64,000 bases of DNA, taken from Desulfuromonas versatilis (GTDB taxonomy: Bacteria; Desulfobacterota; Desulfuromonadia; Desulfuromonadales; NIT-T3). Location: the NCBI RefSeq assembly GCF_019704135.1, contig NZ_AP024355.1, positions 1,854,001-1,918,000 on the forward strand, read 5' to 3'. A model generated the notes under the pieces. The model had not been told where the DNA came from. It was given only the letters and a program-made list of their open reading frames with translations, and made no database searches. Positions within the stretch are counted from its first letter, which is position 1. Every line of letters starts with the position of its first letter. The translations under genes were made by a program, and so were the position numbers. Below are positions 1 to 8,322 of the stretch, piece after piece.

Positions 1-1328
1 AAGGCAAAGGCATCGCCACCATCAATCTGTGGATCTCCATCCCCGCGCTGTTTCTGGCCTTCGCCGTGTGGATGGTGTGGAGCATGGTGGTGGTCAACCT
101 GCCCAACATCGGCTTCAGGTTCTCCACCAACCAGCTGTTCTGGCTGGCGGCGGTGCCCGGGCTCTCCGGCGCCACCCTGCGCATCTTCTACTCCTTCATG
201 GTGCCGATCTTCGGCGGGCGGCTCTGGACCACCCTGTCCACCGCCTCGCTGTTGCTGCCGGCGGTGGGCATCGGCCTGGCGGTGCAGAATGCCGAGACCC
301 CCTACTGGATCATGCTGGCCCTGGCGCTGCTGTGCGGCTTCGGCGGCGGCAATTTCGCCTCGAGCATGGCCAACATCAGCTTCTTCTTCCCCAAGGCGCA
401 GAAGGGGACGGCCCTGGGGATGAACGCCGGGCTGGGCAACCTGGGGGTGAGCGGGATGCAGTTTTTGGTGCCGCTGGTCATCACCGCCGGCGTCTTCGGC
501 GGCCTCGGCGGCGAGCCCCAGAGCTGGGTCAAGGGGGAGCTGACTCGGCAGATGTGGATGCAGAACGCCGGCTTCATCTGGGTCCCCTTCATCATTGTCT
601 CCACCCTGGCCGCCTGGTTCGGCATGCACGATATCGCCAGCGCCAAGGCCTCCTTCCGCGAGCAGGCGGTGATCTTCCGGCGCAAGCACAACTGGATCAT
701 GTGCTGGCTCTACCTGGGCACCTTCGGCTCGTTCATCGGCTATTCGGCGGGCTTCCCGCTGCTGATCAAGGGGCAGTTCCCCGAGATCGACCCCACCAAG
801 TACGCCTTTCTCGGGCCCCTGGTGGGCGCGGCGATCCGCCCCGTGGGCGGCTGGCTGGCCGACAAGCTCGGCGGCGCCCGGGTCACCTTCTGGAACTTCA
901 TCCTCATGGCCCTGGCGGTGCTCGGGGTGCTCTATTTCCTGCCCCAGCAGGGGGCCGGGGGGAGCTTCTGGGGCTTTTTCGCCATGTTCATGCTGCTGTT
1001 TTTCACCACCGGGGTGGGCAACGGCTCGACCTTTCGGATGATCCCGGTGATCTTCATGACCCATCACCGCTGCGAGGACACCGAGTGCTCGGTGGAGGAG
1101 CGCGCCCGGGCCTTCAAGGAGGCCGGCAAGGAGTCGGCCGCGGTGCTCGGCTTCAGCTCCGCCTTCGCCGCCTACGGGGCGTTCTTCATCCCCAAGAGCT
1201 TCGGCACCTCGATCACCCTGACCGGCGGGCCGGACGCCGCCCTGTACGGGTTTCTGGTCTTTTACCTGAGCTGCATCCTCACCACCTGGTGGTTCTATTC
1301 GCGCCGGAACGCCGAGATGCCTTGTTAA
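1..1328 (+). CDS. narK: Nitrate/nitrite MFS transporter, NarK type (5' partial)
   Basis: The reading frame is open from the first codon at base 3, so the N-terminus lies outside the window; 441 codons are visible. The product is a multi-span major facilitator protein with NarK-family features, namely Gly-rich helices (CGFGGGNFASSMANISFFFP) and a cytoplasmic loop GPLVGAAIRPVGGWLADKLGG. NarK proteins move nitrate and/or nitrite across the inner membrane for respiratory reduction. A soluble stretch with CEDTEC and a charged EERARAFKEAGKE segment sits between late helices. A second NarK gene follows after 79 bp, so the two are probably one operon; nitrate reductase genes may lie upstream, out of view. 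Exact substrate (symport or antiport) cannot be read from sequence. Confidence 0.9.
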   Translation, partial: GKGIATINLWISIPALFLAFAVWMVWSMVVVNLPNIGFRFSTNQLFWLAAVPGLSGATLRIFYSFMVPIFGGRLWTTLSTASLLLPAVGIGLAVQNAETPYWIMLALALLCGFGGGNFASSMANISFFFPKAQKGTALGMNAGLGNLGVSGMQFLVPLVITAGVFGGLGGEPQSWVKGELTRQMWMQNAGFIWVPFIIVSTLAAWFGMHDIASAKASFREQAVIFRRKHNWIMCWLYLGTFGSFIGYSAGFPLLIKGQFPEIDPTKYAFLGPLVGAAIRPVGGWLADKLGGARVTFWNFILMALAVLGVLYFLPQQGAGGSFWGFFAMFMLLFFTTGVGNGSTFRMIPVIFMTHHRCEDTECSVEERARAFKEAGKESAAVLGFSSAFAAYGAFFIPKSFGTSITLTGGPDAALYGFLVFYLSCILTTWWFYSRRNAEMPC

Positions 1329-1407
1329 AGAAACTTCGGCCCCGGTGAGGGCAGCGGGGGGGGCAGCCGCGAGGCCACCCCCCCGACATCCAGTGAGAGG
1401 TGCCGTC

Positions 1408-2970
1408 ATGGAAAAGGTCGCGACCGCCAAGTCCCACAAGATCCTGTTCCTGAACACCCTGGCCTTCACCATCTGCTTCGCCGCCTGGATGTTCAACGGC
1501 GTGCTGGTGACCTTTCTGGTCGACCACCAGGTCTTCAAGTGGGGCCCGGTGGAGATCGGCTGGCTGCTGGGGATTCCGGTGCTCACCGGCTCGATCTTCC
1601 GGCTGCCGGCCGGGCTGCTGACCGACAAATTCGGCGGCAAGCCGGTCTACGGCACCCTGCTGCTGCTCTGCGCGATCCCCATGTACCTGCTGTCCAAGGC
1701 CGACAGCTTCACCTGGTTCGCCCTGTGCAGCTTCGGTTTCGGCCTGGCCGGGGTGAGCTTCGCCATCGGCATCGCCTTCACCTCGGTCTGGTATCCCAAG
1801 CACCAGCAGGGGACGGCGCTGGGGATCTTCGGCGCCGGCAACGCCGGGGCGGCCCTGACCACCCTGCTGGCGCCGACCCTGCTGAAAAAGCTGACCGCCG
1901 GCGGCACCAACATCGACGGCTGGCGGGAGCTGCCGGTCTACTACGCGCTGGTGCTGGCGGGCATGGGGATCCTCTTCTTCCTCCTGGCCGAGAACAAGAA
2001 GCCGGCCAGCTCGGGCAAGTCCATCAGGCAGATGTGCGCGCCGCTCAAGGACATCCGTGTCTGGCGCTTCGGCCTCTACTACTTCCTGGTGTTCGGCTGC
2101 TTCGTGGCCTTTGCCCAGTGGCTGGTCCCCTATTTCGTCAACGTCTACTACCTGCCGCTGGTGACCGCCGGCCTGTTCGCCTCGATCTTCAGCTTTCCCT
2201 CCGGGGTGATCCGCGCCTTCGGCGGCTGGCTCTCCGACCGCTTCGGCGGCCGCGAGGTCATGTACTGGGTGCTGGGCATCTCCACCGTGGTCAGCCTGCT
2301 GGTCATGGTCCCGAAAATGGAGGTCTACTCGCCGGGGCGCGGGGTGATGGCGCTACGCGGCGGCGTGGTCACCGAGGTGAGCGCCACCCGCATCCAGGTC
2401 GGGGAGGTCCCCTACCAGCTCAAGGAGAAGCCCGCCGGACTGGAGTCCTACGACGAGGGGATGCTCATCTTCCCCACCAAGCAGACCTGGCAGGAGCCGG
2501 TGGTGGAGGTGGGGCAGACGGTAAGCAAGCGCGAGCTGCTCGCCAAGGGGGTCACCCGCATCTTCTTCCAGGCCAACGTGTGGATCTTCGCCTTCCTGGT
2601 GTTTCTGCTCGGCAGCATCTGGGGCATCGGCAAGGCCGCGGTCTACAAGCTGATCCCCGACCATTTCCCCGGCGAGGTGGGGGTGGTCGGCGGCATGGTC
2701 GGGGTGCTCGGCGGCCTCGGCGGCTTCGTCTGTCCGATCGCCTTCGGCTACCTGCTGGAGGGGACCGGCCTGTGGACCAGTTGCTGGATGTTCATGTTCA
2801 TCCTCTCTCTGGTCTGCCTGCTTTCGCTGCACCGGGCCATCGAGAAGGCCATGAAGGAGAAGCATCCCAGGGATATGGACCTGATCGAGTCGCAGTCCGG
2901 GCTGCCAAACGCCGAGAACGAACGGCAAGCCGGAAAGCCGCCGCTCAGCGGCAAGTCGCCGGTGCTTTAA
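1408..2970 (+). CDS. narK: NarK-type nitrate/nitrite transporter with inserted soluble segment
   Basis: A 520-residue MFS transporter. I chose ATG 1408 because GAGAGG lies just upstream and the protein then begins MEKVATAK before the first helix; an upstream in-frame start at 1345 adds only low-complexity sequence. NarK signatures are GNAGAALTTLLAPTLL near residue 150 and GIGKAAVYKLIPDHFPGEVG followed by a Gly-rich helix near residue 410. Unlike textbook NarK, residues about 305-385 form a hydrophilic, beta-rich looking insertion (from MEVYSPGRG to KRELLAKGV) between two late helices. The Lys-rich C-terminal tail is cytoplasmic. It is the second of two tandem narK genes, and a PAS protein gene follows 62 bp downstream. 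Confidence 0.9.
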   Translation: MEKVATAKSHKILFLNTLAFTICFAAWMFNGVLVTFLVDHQVFKWGPVEIGWLLGIPVLTGSIFRLPAGLLTDKFGGKPVYGTLLLLCAIPMYLLSKADSFTWFALCSFGFGLAGVSFAIGIAFTSVWYPKHQQGTALGIFGAGNAGAALTTLLAPTLLKKLTAGGTNIDGWRELPVYYALVLAGMGILFFLLAENKKPASSGKSIRQMCAPLKDIRVWRFGLYYFLVFGCFVAFAQWLVPYFVNVYYLPLVTAGLFASIFSFPSGVIRAFGGWLSDRFGGREVMYWVLGISTVVSLLVMVPKMEVYSPGRGVMALRGGVVTEVSATRIQVGEVPYQLKEKPAGLESYDEGMLIFPTKQTWQEPVVEVGQTVSKRELLAKGVTRIFFQANVWIFAFLVFLLGSIWGIGKAAVYKLIPDHFPGEVGVVGGMVGVLGGLGGFVCPIAFGYLLEGTGLWTSCWMFMFILSLVCLLSLHRAIEKAMKEKHPRDMDLIESQSGLPNAENERQAGKPPLSGKSPVL

Positions 2971-3032
2971 ACCCGATACCCGGGGGCGCTGCCGAATCCC
3001 CCCCCGGCAAAACAGAAAAAGAGGTGTCACCC

Positions 3033-3467
3033 ATGGAAAAGCTCTACCGCGAGATCATCGAACTGGCTCCGGACGCCATTCTTTTCGCCGACCGCGAGGG
3101 GATCATCCGGCTCTGGAACGCCGGGGCCGAGGCCCTGTTCGGCTTCACTGCAGCCGAGGCGCTCGGCCAATCCCTTGACCTGATCATCCCCGAAAAGCTC
3201 AGGGCCCGGCATTGGGAAGGCTATCGCCGGGTGATGGAGACCGGTGTGACCCATTACGGCAAAGATCTGCTTTCCGTCCCGGCGCTGCACCGGCAGGGGA
3301 CGCAGCTCTCCAGCGAGTTCTCCATCGTCATGCTCAGGGACGAGATGGGCGAGGTTAGCGGGGTGGCGGCGATCCTGCGCGACGTCACCGCCCGCTGGCA
3401 GAAGGAGAAACAATTGAAGGAACGGATTGCCGCTTTGGAGAAAATAGCTTCGCAAGCAGCCGGTTAA
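3033..3467 (+). CDS. PAS-domain sensory protein, single domain
   Basis: A 144-residue soluble protein made almost entirely of one PAS domain: LAPDAILFADREGIIRLWNA near residues 10-30, then FGFTAAEALGQSLDLIIPEK and the closing GVAAILRDVTARW near residue 120. A short C-terminal coiled-coil-like helix (KEKQLKERIAALEKI) follows. There is no kinase, GGDEF or HTH output domain, so it probably acts through protein contact; the ligand is unknown. The ATG at 3033 follows GAGGTGTCACCC. It sits 62 bp after narK2 and ends just before a perfect palindromic terminator, so it is likely the last gene of the narK operon. A redox or nitrate-related sensing role is only inferred from position. Confidence 0.85.
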   Translation: MEKLYREIIELAPDAILFADREGIIRLWNAGAEALFGFTAAEALGQSLDLIIPEKLRARHWEGYRRVMETGVTHYGKDLLSVPALHRQGTQLSSEFSIVMLRDEMGEVSGVAAILRDVTARWQKEKQLKERIAALEKIASQAAG

Positions 3468-3494
3468 CCCAGCGGCTTAAAGTCAGGGGAATAC

Positions 3495-3524
3495 GAAGGG
3501 ACACGCCCGCGGGCGTGTCCCTTC
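3495..3524 (+). terminator. Palindromic terminator closing the narK/PAS operon
   Basis: A perfect 30-bp inverted repeat, GAAGGGACACGCCCG and its complement, lies 27 bp after the PAS gene stop and is followed by TTGTTTCTTG. It would form a 15-bp stem with no loop, or a smaller loop in practice. Confidence 0.75.
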
Positions 3525-3606
3525 TTGTTTCTTGCGGTGATTTGGTTAAAATGGGCAGGTTTCCGACCCATGGAATCCATTTTTTCTTCAGGAAAGGCAG
3601 CAACCC

Positions 3607-4272
3607 TTGGACATTCCCCAAACCAAAAAGAGACGCTTCAACCCCGGCTGGTTTCTGCTCAATCACCTGCGGCGCAAGCTCGGCGCCGGGCTGCTGGTGG
3701 TGGTGCCGATCGGCCTGACCCTGTTCATCCTGCGCTTTCTGTTCAACCTCGCCGACGGCGTTCTCGCCCCCTACATCCAAAAGACCGCCAGTTTCTTTCT
3801 CGGCGGCGAATACCGCTACATCCCCGGGTTGGGGATGATCGCCGGCGTGCTGGTGGTCTACATCACCGGCATCGTCGCCAGCAACGTCTTCGGCAGCCGC
3901 ATGGTGAGTTTCGGCGAATCGATCATGTCCCGCATCCCCCTGGTCAAGTCGATCTACACCTCCTCCAAGCAGTTCATGCAGGTCTTTTCCAAGTCGGGGA
4001 AAAACTCCTTTCGCAAGGCGGTCTATGTCGAGTTCCCCATGGAGGGGAGCTTCTCCATCGCCTTCATCACCAACAGCGTGGCCACCGCCTCGGGCAAGAC
4101 CTACTACACCGTGTTCATCCCCACCTCGCCCAACCCGACCTCGGGCTACGTGCTGATCCTCGAGGAGCACCGCGTCTATCCCACCAGCTTCAGCGTCGAG
4201 GAGGCGATGAAGGTCATCATGTCCGGCGGCATGGTCGCCCCCGAAATGATCCGGGCGGAGAAACTGCAGTGA
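3607..4272 (+). CDS. DUF502 family inner-membrane protein
   Basis: A 221-residue protein of the DUF502 family (family assignment from recognised motifs). Two hydrophobic segments are visible: residues about 25-48 (GAGLLVVVPIGLTLFILRFL) and 75-95 (GLGMIAGVLVVYITGIVASNV). They are followed by RIPLVKSIYTSSKQFMQVFS and a soluble C-terminal part ending in VFIPTSPNPTSGYV and the SVEEAMKVIMSGG signature typical of the family. The start is TTG at 3607 with AGGAAAGG upstream; no ATG fits. The function is unknown. It stands alone between two terminators. Confidence 0.85.
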   Translation: MDIPQTKKRRFNPGWFLLNHLRRKLGAGLLVVVPIGLTLFILRFLFNLADGVLAPYIQKTASFFLGGEYRYIPGLGMIAGVLVVYITGIVASNVFGSRMVSFGESIMSRIPLVKSIYTSSKQFMQVFSKSGKNSFRKAVYVEFPMEGSFSIAFITNSVATASGKTYYTVFIPTSPNPTSGYVLILEEHRVYPTSFSVEEAMKVIMSGGMVAPEMIRAEKLQ

Positions 4273-4273
4273 G

Positions 4274-4322
4274 GCGTGATGCGTAATGCGTAATGCGTAA
4301 TGCGTAATGCGTAATGCGTAAT
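4274..4322. repeat. Tandem heptamer GCGTAAT x6 (plus one variant)
   Basis: Six exact head-to-tail copies of GCGTAAT occupy 4281-4322, preceded by one GCGTGAT copy at 4274-4280. About 10 bp later the strand carries TTACGC, CTTCACGCC, TTACGCC and TTACGG, roughly the reverse complement of the unit, so the whole can fold back on itself. It begins immediately after the DUF502 stop codon. Confidence 0.9.
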
Positions 4323-4525
4323 GCGGGCTACCCTTTACGCTTCACGCCTTACGCCTTACGGCCCTCCCCCCAACCCACAGCCTTTGTGGATAGCGCTGTG
4401 GAAAATTGTTGGGGAAGGGGGCAAGTGGCTGATGCCGTCATGGTATTTAGCCTTTTGCCTAGAAAAAAAGCACGACCGCCACGCTCCTCAATGCCAGGCC
4501 AAAGGCCGCCCGGCGGGTTTTTGAT

Positions 4526-4554
4526 TTGACTATATGCCGTCCGTGTGGTATCAA
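4526..4554 (+). promoter_or_regulatory. Sigma-70-like promoter upstream of acyl-CoA synthetase
   Basis: TTGACT at 4526-4531 and TATCAA at 4549-4554 are separated by exactly 17 bp. The start codon of the fadD-like gene lies about 90 bp downstream. A GC-rich hairpin ending in a T run (GCCGCCCGGCGGGTTTTT) precedes it and would isolate the promoter from upstream transcription. Confidence 0.5.
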
Positions 4555-4645
4555 AAATCGTTTTAAAAACAGCTAGTTATATTTGTCAAATTTTTGTTTC
4601 GTGCGAATTAACACGGACCGGAACCCTGCAACGGAGGAGAGTTTC

Positions 4646-6310
4646 ATGGCCAACGCGCTGAATTTCACCATGGGCGGACTGCTCGAGGACATCGCCCGCC
4701 GCTTTCCGGACAACGACGCACTGGTCTATCCCGACCGGGGATTGCGCTACAGTTACCGGCAGTTCGACGCGCTGACCGACCGGGTTGCCAAGGGCCTGCT
4801 CAAGCTGGGGGTCGGCAAGGGCGACCACGTGGCCATCTGGGCCACCAACGTCCCCGAGTGGGTGGTGCTGATGTTCGCCACCGGCAAGATCGGCGCGGTG
4901 CTGGTCACGGTCAACACCAGCTACAAGTCGGCCGAGCTCGAGTACATCCTCGAGCAGTCCGACGCCACCACGCTGTTTCTGGTGCAGGGTTTCAAGGACA
5001 CCGACTACGTCGCCACCGTCGGCGAGGTGATCCCCGAGCTGCAGACCAGCCAGCCCGGCAAGTTGGACAGCAAGAAGCTCCCCTTCCTGAAGAACCTGGT
5101 CTTTCTCGGCGGCGGCGCCCCGGCGGGGATGCTCGCCTACGACGAGATCGAGCGGCTCGGCGCGCAGGTCGCCGATGCCGAGCTGGCCGCCGCCAAGGCC
5201 GCCCTCGAGCCCCACGAGGTGATCAACATGCAGTACACCTCGGGGACCACCGGCTTTCCCAAGGGGGTCATGCTGACCCACCACAACATCATCAACAACG
5301 GCTTCAATATCGGCGAATGCATGAAGTTCACCGAGAAGGACCGGCTGTGCATCCCGGTGCCGTTCTTCCACTGCTTCGGCTGCGTGCTCGGGGTGCTCGC
5401 CTGCGTCACCCACGGCTCGGCCATGGTCCCGGTGGAGACCTTCAACCCCGAAGCGGTGCTCAAGACCGTCGAGGCCGAAAAGTGCACCGCCGTCCACGGC
5501 GTGCCGACCATGTTCATCGCCGAGCTCGAGCACCCGGCCTTCCGCAAATACGACCTCTCCACCCTGCGCAGCGGCATCATGGCCGGCTCGCCGTGCCCCA
5601 TCGAGGTGATGAAGCGGGTGATTCGCGACATGAACTGCAGCGAGATCACCATCGCCTACGGCCAGACCGAGTCCTCGCCGGTCATCACCCAGACCCGCAC
5701 CGACGACCCCATCGAGCTGCGCGTGGCCACCGTCGGCCGCGCCCTGCCCGACGTCGAGGTCAAGATCGTCGACATCGAGACCGGCGCCAGCCTGCCCCCC
5801 GGCAAGCAGGGCGAGCTGTGCACCCGCGGCTACCTGGTGATGAAGGGTTACTACAAGCTCCCCGAGGAGACCGCCCGCGCCATCGACGCCGAGGGGTGGC
5901 TGCACACCGGCGACCTCGCGGTGATGGACGAGAACGGCTACTGCAAGATCACCGGGCGCATCAAGAACATGATCATCCGCGGCGGCGAGAACATCTACCC
6001 CCGCGAGATCGAGGAGTTTCTCTACTCCCACCCCAAGGTCTCCGACGTGCAGGTCTACGGCGTGCCCGACCGCAAGTACGGCGAGCAGGTCATGGCCGCG
6101 GTCAAGCTCAAGGAGGGCGACAGCTGCACCGAGCAGGAGATCAAGGACTTCTGCAGGGGGCGCATCGCCAACTACAAGATCCCCTACTACGTCAAGTTCG
6201 TCGACGAGTACCCGATGACCGCCAGCGGCAAGATCCAGAAGTTCAAGCTGCGCGAGATGGCCATCCAGGAGCTGCATCTCGAAGAAGCCGCGGCGCTCGA
6301 GACGGCGTGA
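4646..6310 (+). CDS. Acyl-CoA synthetase, AMP-binding family (FadD-like)
   Basis: A 554-residue ATP-dependent acyl-CoA ligase of the ANL superfamily; it adenylates a carboxylic acid and transfers it to CoA. Visible motifs are the P-loop [11 protein letters not shown] near residue 196, the acyl-binding region YGQTESSP near 338, the hinge [16 protein letters not shown] near 437, and the C-terminal SGKIQK near 528 whose Lys is catalytic in the adenylation step. The ATG at 4646 has a strong GGAGGAG upstream. Length and motifs match medium/long-chain ligases, but chain-length preference cannot be assigned. It is preceded by its own promoter; a peptidase gene follows after a MITE-like element. Confidence 0.93.
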   Translation: MANALNFTMGGLLEDIARRFPDNDALVYPDRGLRYSYRQFDALTDRVAKGLLKLGVGKGDHVAIWATNVPEWVVLMFATGKIGAVLVTVNTSYKSAELEYILEQSDATTLFLVQGFKDTDYVATVGEVIPELQTSQPGKLDSKKLPFLKNLVFLGGGAPAGMLAYDEIERLGAQVADAELAAAKAALEPHEVINMQYTSGTTGFPKGVMLTHHNIINNGFNIGECMKFTEKDRLCIPVPFFHCFGCVLGVLACVTHGSAMVPVETFNPEAVLKTVEAEKCTAVHGVPTMFIAELEHPAFRKYDLSTLRSGIMAGSPCPIEVMKRVIRDMNCSEITIAYGQTESSPVITQTRTDDPIELRVATVGRALPDVEVKIVDIETGASLPPGKQGELCTRGYLVMKGYYKLPEETARAIDAEGWLHTGDLAVMDENGYCKITGRIKNMIIRGGENIYPREIEEFLYSHPKVSDVQVYGVPDRKYGEQVMAAVKLKEGDSCTEQEIKDFCRGRIANYKIPYYVKFVDEYPMTASGKIQKFKLREMAIQELHLEEAAALETA

Positions 6311-6323
6311 AACCAGGAGTGAT

Positions 6324-6438
6324 GTAGGGGCAGGTCCCCGTGCCTGCCCGATTTTGCCCATCAGCGGAGGTGAATCCCGTGTTCGCCTACACAGCATAAA
6401 TCATTCGGGACAGGGCACCCACAGGGGGGTGCCCCTAC
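6324..6438. mobile_element. MITE-like element with terminal inverted repeats
   Basis: The left end GTAGGGGCAGGTCCCCGTGCC at 6324 and the right end GGTGCCCCTAC at 6438 are inverted versions of each other (about 26 bp, imperfect) and bound a 115-bp segment with no ORF. The left-end sequence recurs at 7658-7683. No encoded transposase and no clear target duplication were seen. Interpretation as a miniature element is inference. Confidence 0.5.
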
Positions 6439-6458
6439 CACGCCGAAAGGAAACCCCC

Positions 6459-7649
6459 ATGCGCATTACTCCCGCTACCGAACTGCAGACCCGCTTCAAA
6501 AATCTCCAGGCAGAAATGCAGGGCGCCGGCCTCGAGGCGGTGCTGATGCTGCAGAACGCCGACCTGTTCTACTTCACCGGCTCCGTCCAGCAGGGGGTGC
6601 TCTACGTTCCCGCCGAGGGCGAGCCGGTCTACATGGTGCGCAAGGAGTTCGGCCGCGCGCGCATGGAGAGCGGGCTCAAGGAGATCGTCCCCTTCAAGAG
6701 CCCCAAGGACATCGCCGGCATCCTCGCCGACTTCGGCCACAAGCTGCCGAAAAAGGCCGGCATGGAGCTCGACGTGGTCCCGGTCGCGCTGTTCCAGCGC
6801 TTCAGCAAGGTGCTCGACGGCGCCGAGATCGTCGATGCCTCGCCGCTGATCCGTACCGTGCGCGCGGTCAAGTCCAAGTACGAGATCGAGATCATGAAGG
6901 ACGCCGCGCTGATGATGGACCGCACCTACCAGCGCGCCAAGGAGGTGATCCGCGAGGGGATGAGCGACCTCGAGCTGGCCGCCGAGCTGGAGTTTTTTGC
7001 CCGCAAGCTCGGCCACCAGGGGGTCACCCGGATGCGCGGCTTCAACTCCGAGCTGTTCTACGGGCACATCTTCTCCGGCGCCGACGCCGCCGCGCCGGCC
7101 TTCGTCGACGCGCCGCTGGGCGGCATCGGCGTCAACCCCAGCATCGGCCAGGGCGCCAGCTACAAGACCATCAAAAAGGGCGAGCCCATCGTCGTCGACA
7201 TGATCGCCGCCTTCGACGGCTACATGGTCGACCAGACCCGCACCCTGTGCATCGGCGGGCTGCCCGACCAGCTCAAGAAGGCCTACGACGACATGCTCAA
7301 GATCGAGCTGAAGCTCAAGGAGATCGCCCGCCCCGGCGCCAAGTGGGGCGAGATCTACGACGAGTGCTACAATCTCGCCTGCGAGCTCGGCTACCAGGAC
7401 CATTTCATGGGAGGCAAGGGCGCCCAGGTCTCCTTCATCGGCCACGGCATCGGCGTCGAGGTCGACGAGTTCCCCTTCATCGCCCGTGGCTTCAAGGACC
7501 AGGAGCTCAAGGAGTACATGACCTTCGCTTTCGAGCCCAAGGCGGTCTACCCCGGCCTCGGCTCCGTCGGTGTCGAGAACACCTTCTGGGTCGCCAAAGA
7601 CGGGCTCAAGCACCTGACCTTCTCCAGCGAGGACCTGGTGGTCCTGTAA
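6459..7649 (+). CDS. M24 family aminopeptidase (Xaa-Pro peptidase/prolidase type)
   Basis: A 396-residue two-domain metallopeptidase: an N-terminal creatinase-like domain (residues 1-140, NADLFYFTGSVQQG) and a C-terminal pita-bread catalytic domain. Candidate metal ligands are seen as VVDMIAAFDGYMVDQTRT (two Asp, about 245-256), FIGHGIGVEVDEFP (His, about 328), FAFEPK (Glu, about 358) and GVENTFW (Glu, about 372). Known relatives remove N-terminal residues next to proline or cleave Xaa-Pro dipeptides. ATG 6459 follows GAAAGGAAACCCCC; upstream in-frame sequence belongs to the MITE-like element. A strong terminator follows at 7716, so the gene appears monocistronic. Confidence 0.9.
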   Translation: MRITPATELQTRFKNLQAEMQGAGLEAVLMLQNADLFYFTGSVQQGVLYVPAEGEPVYMVRKEFGRARMESGLKEIVPFKSPKDIAGILADFGHKLPKKAGMELDVVPVALFQRFSKVLDGAEIVDASPLIRTVRAVKSKYEIEIMKDAALMMDRTYQRAKEVIREGMSDLELAAELEFFARKLGHQGVTRMRGFNSELFYGHIFSGADAAAPAFVDAPLGGIGVNPSIGQGASYKTIKKGEPIVVDMIAAFDGYMVDQTRTLCIGGLPDQLKKAYDDMLKIELKLKEIARPGAKWGEIYDECYNLACELGYQDHFMGGKGAQVSFIGHGIGVEVDEFPFIARGFKDQELKEYMTFAFEPKAVYPGLGSVGVENTFWVAKDGLKHLTFSSEDLVVL

Positions 7650-7657
7650 CCGTAAAC

Positions 7658-7683
7658 GTAGGGGCAGGCCTGCGTGCCTGCCC
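7658..7683 (+). repeat. Second copy of the GTAGGGGCAGG intergenic repeat
   Basis: GTAGGGGCAGGCCTGCGTGCC followed by TGCCC matches the left end of the 6324-6438 element at nearly every base and begins 9 bp after the peptidase stop codon. Only one end is present here, so it is either a solo end or a REP-like hairpin. Confidence 0.7.
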
Positions 7684-7715
7684 TTGGTGGGACAAACAGA
7701 AGACAGACGTTGTGC

Positions 7716-7747
7716 AAAAGCCCTCTCCGCGTGGAGAGGGCTTTTTT
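7716..7747 (+). terminator. Intrinsic terminator after the M24 peptidase
   Basis: AAAAGCCCTCTCC, loop GCGT, GGAGAGGGCTTTTTT: a stem of more than 10 bp with a T run, 67 bp after the peptidase stop. The A run on the 5' side makes it usable in both directions. Confidence 0.9.
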
Positions 7748-7975
7748 GCGGGCAGGGGAGGGGCGGCAAGGGGTCTCAGGCAGTTGAAACCCCGGGTTGG
7801 TTGGATCACCATCTAGTACCGGAAGGGGGCAGGTCGCAACCCGGGAAAATGCCATAAGTAACCAAAAACAGATTGACACCGCACCGCTTAGGCCGTATTA
7901 ATTACTGGTTGTTTTATTGGAATTAGTTGTTGGAGGGTACGCGCCTGTGAAGACATCCCGGTCGCCCCGGAAAAC

Positions 7976-8018
7976 AAAAAAGCCGCCCACCGGGATCTCC
8001 GGTTAGGGCGGCTTTTTG
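7976..8018. terminator. Bidirectional terminator at the island edge
   Basis: AAAAAAGCCGCCC and GGGCGGCTTTTT flank ACCGGGATCTCCGGTTA, which itself pairs (ACCGG/CCGGT). The stem is long with A and T tracts on either side. Confidence 0.8.
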
Positions 8019-8204
8019 CTAAAACATCGAGGATTGAAAGGGCAGTTCTGAATAGGGGGGGGTGGTTGAAATTGCCTTCGGTGTGGGGAAAAGGCAAAGC
8101 GACGGGGGCCTATTGGGGCTCCGACCAAAAGGCCTGGCGGATGCCATTTCACATAGCGATGGAGTTGGGTTTAAAAAGAAAAATACTACCGAAGAACCGG
8201 GCTT

Positions 8205-8297
8205 TATAGTTTCCAGATATAGATATCTAATTGCCAGATCTGGAAATTACATATCTACATCTATAAATTGTTTCCAGATCTATAAATTCCATATAAT
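8205..8297 (+). promoter_or_regulatory. AT-rich repeat cluster and -10 box before the first cassette gene
   Basis: TTTCCAGATATA (8210), CCAGATCTGGAAATT (8234, containing the palindrome CCAGATCTGG) and TTTCCAGATCTATAAATT (8271) are three related copies, one of them inverted. TATAAT stands at 8292-8297, 25 bp before the ATG of the next gene. The repeats could be operator half-sites; this is inference. Confidence 0.4.
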
Positions 8298-8322
8298 ACC
8301 TGTTAGAAGCCCAAAAAGAATA

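Larger units (their letters stand above)
7748..8322. other. Non-coding left edge of the accessory island
   Basis: No supportable gene is visible across 575 bp. It holds a second terminator (7976-8018), a TTAGTTGTTGGAGG stretch near 7922, and an abrupt change to AT-rich sequence after about 8165. The drop in GC marks the beginning of the transferred region. Confidence 0.5.

Noticed and set aside
1345-1407. N-terminal extension of narK2
   Set aside because: Low-complexity Ala/Arg/Pro codons before an SD-supported ATG at 1408.
4274-4322. CRISPR-like array
   Set aside because: Units are 7 bp with no spacers; simple tandem repeat.
4586-6397. 603-codon open frame on the minus strand
   Set aside because: Antisense shadow of the acyl-CoA synthetase; no ribosome-binding site and no recognisable motif.
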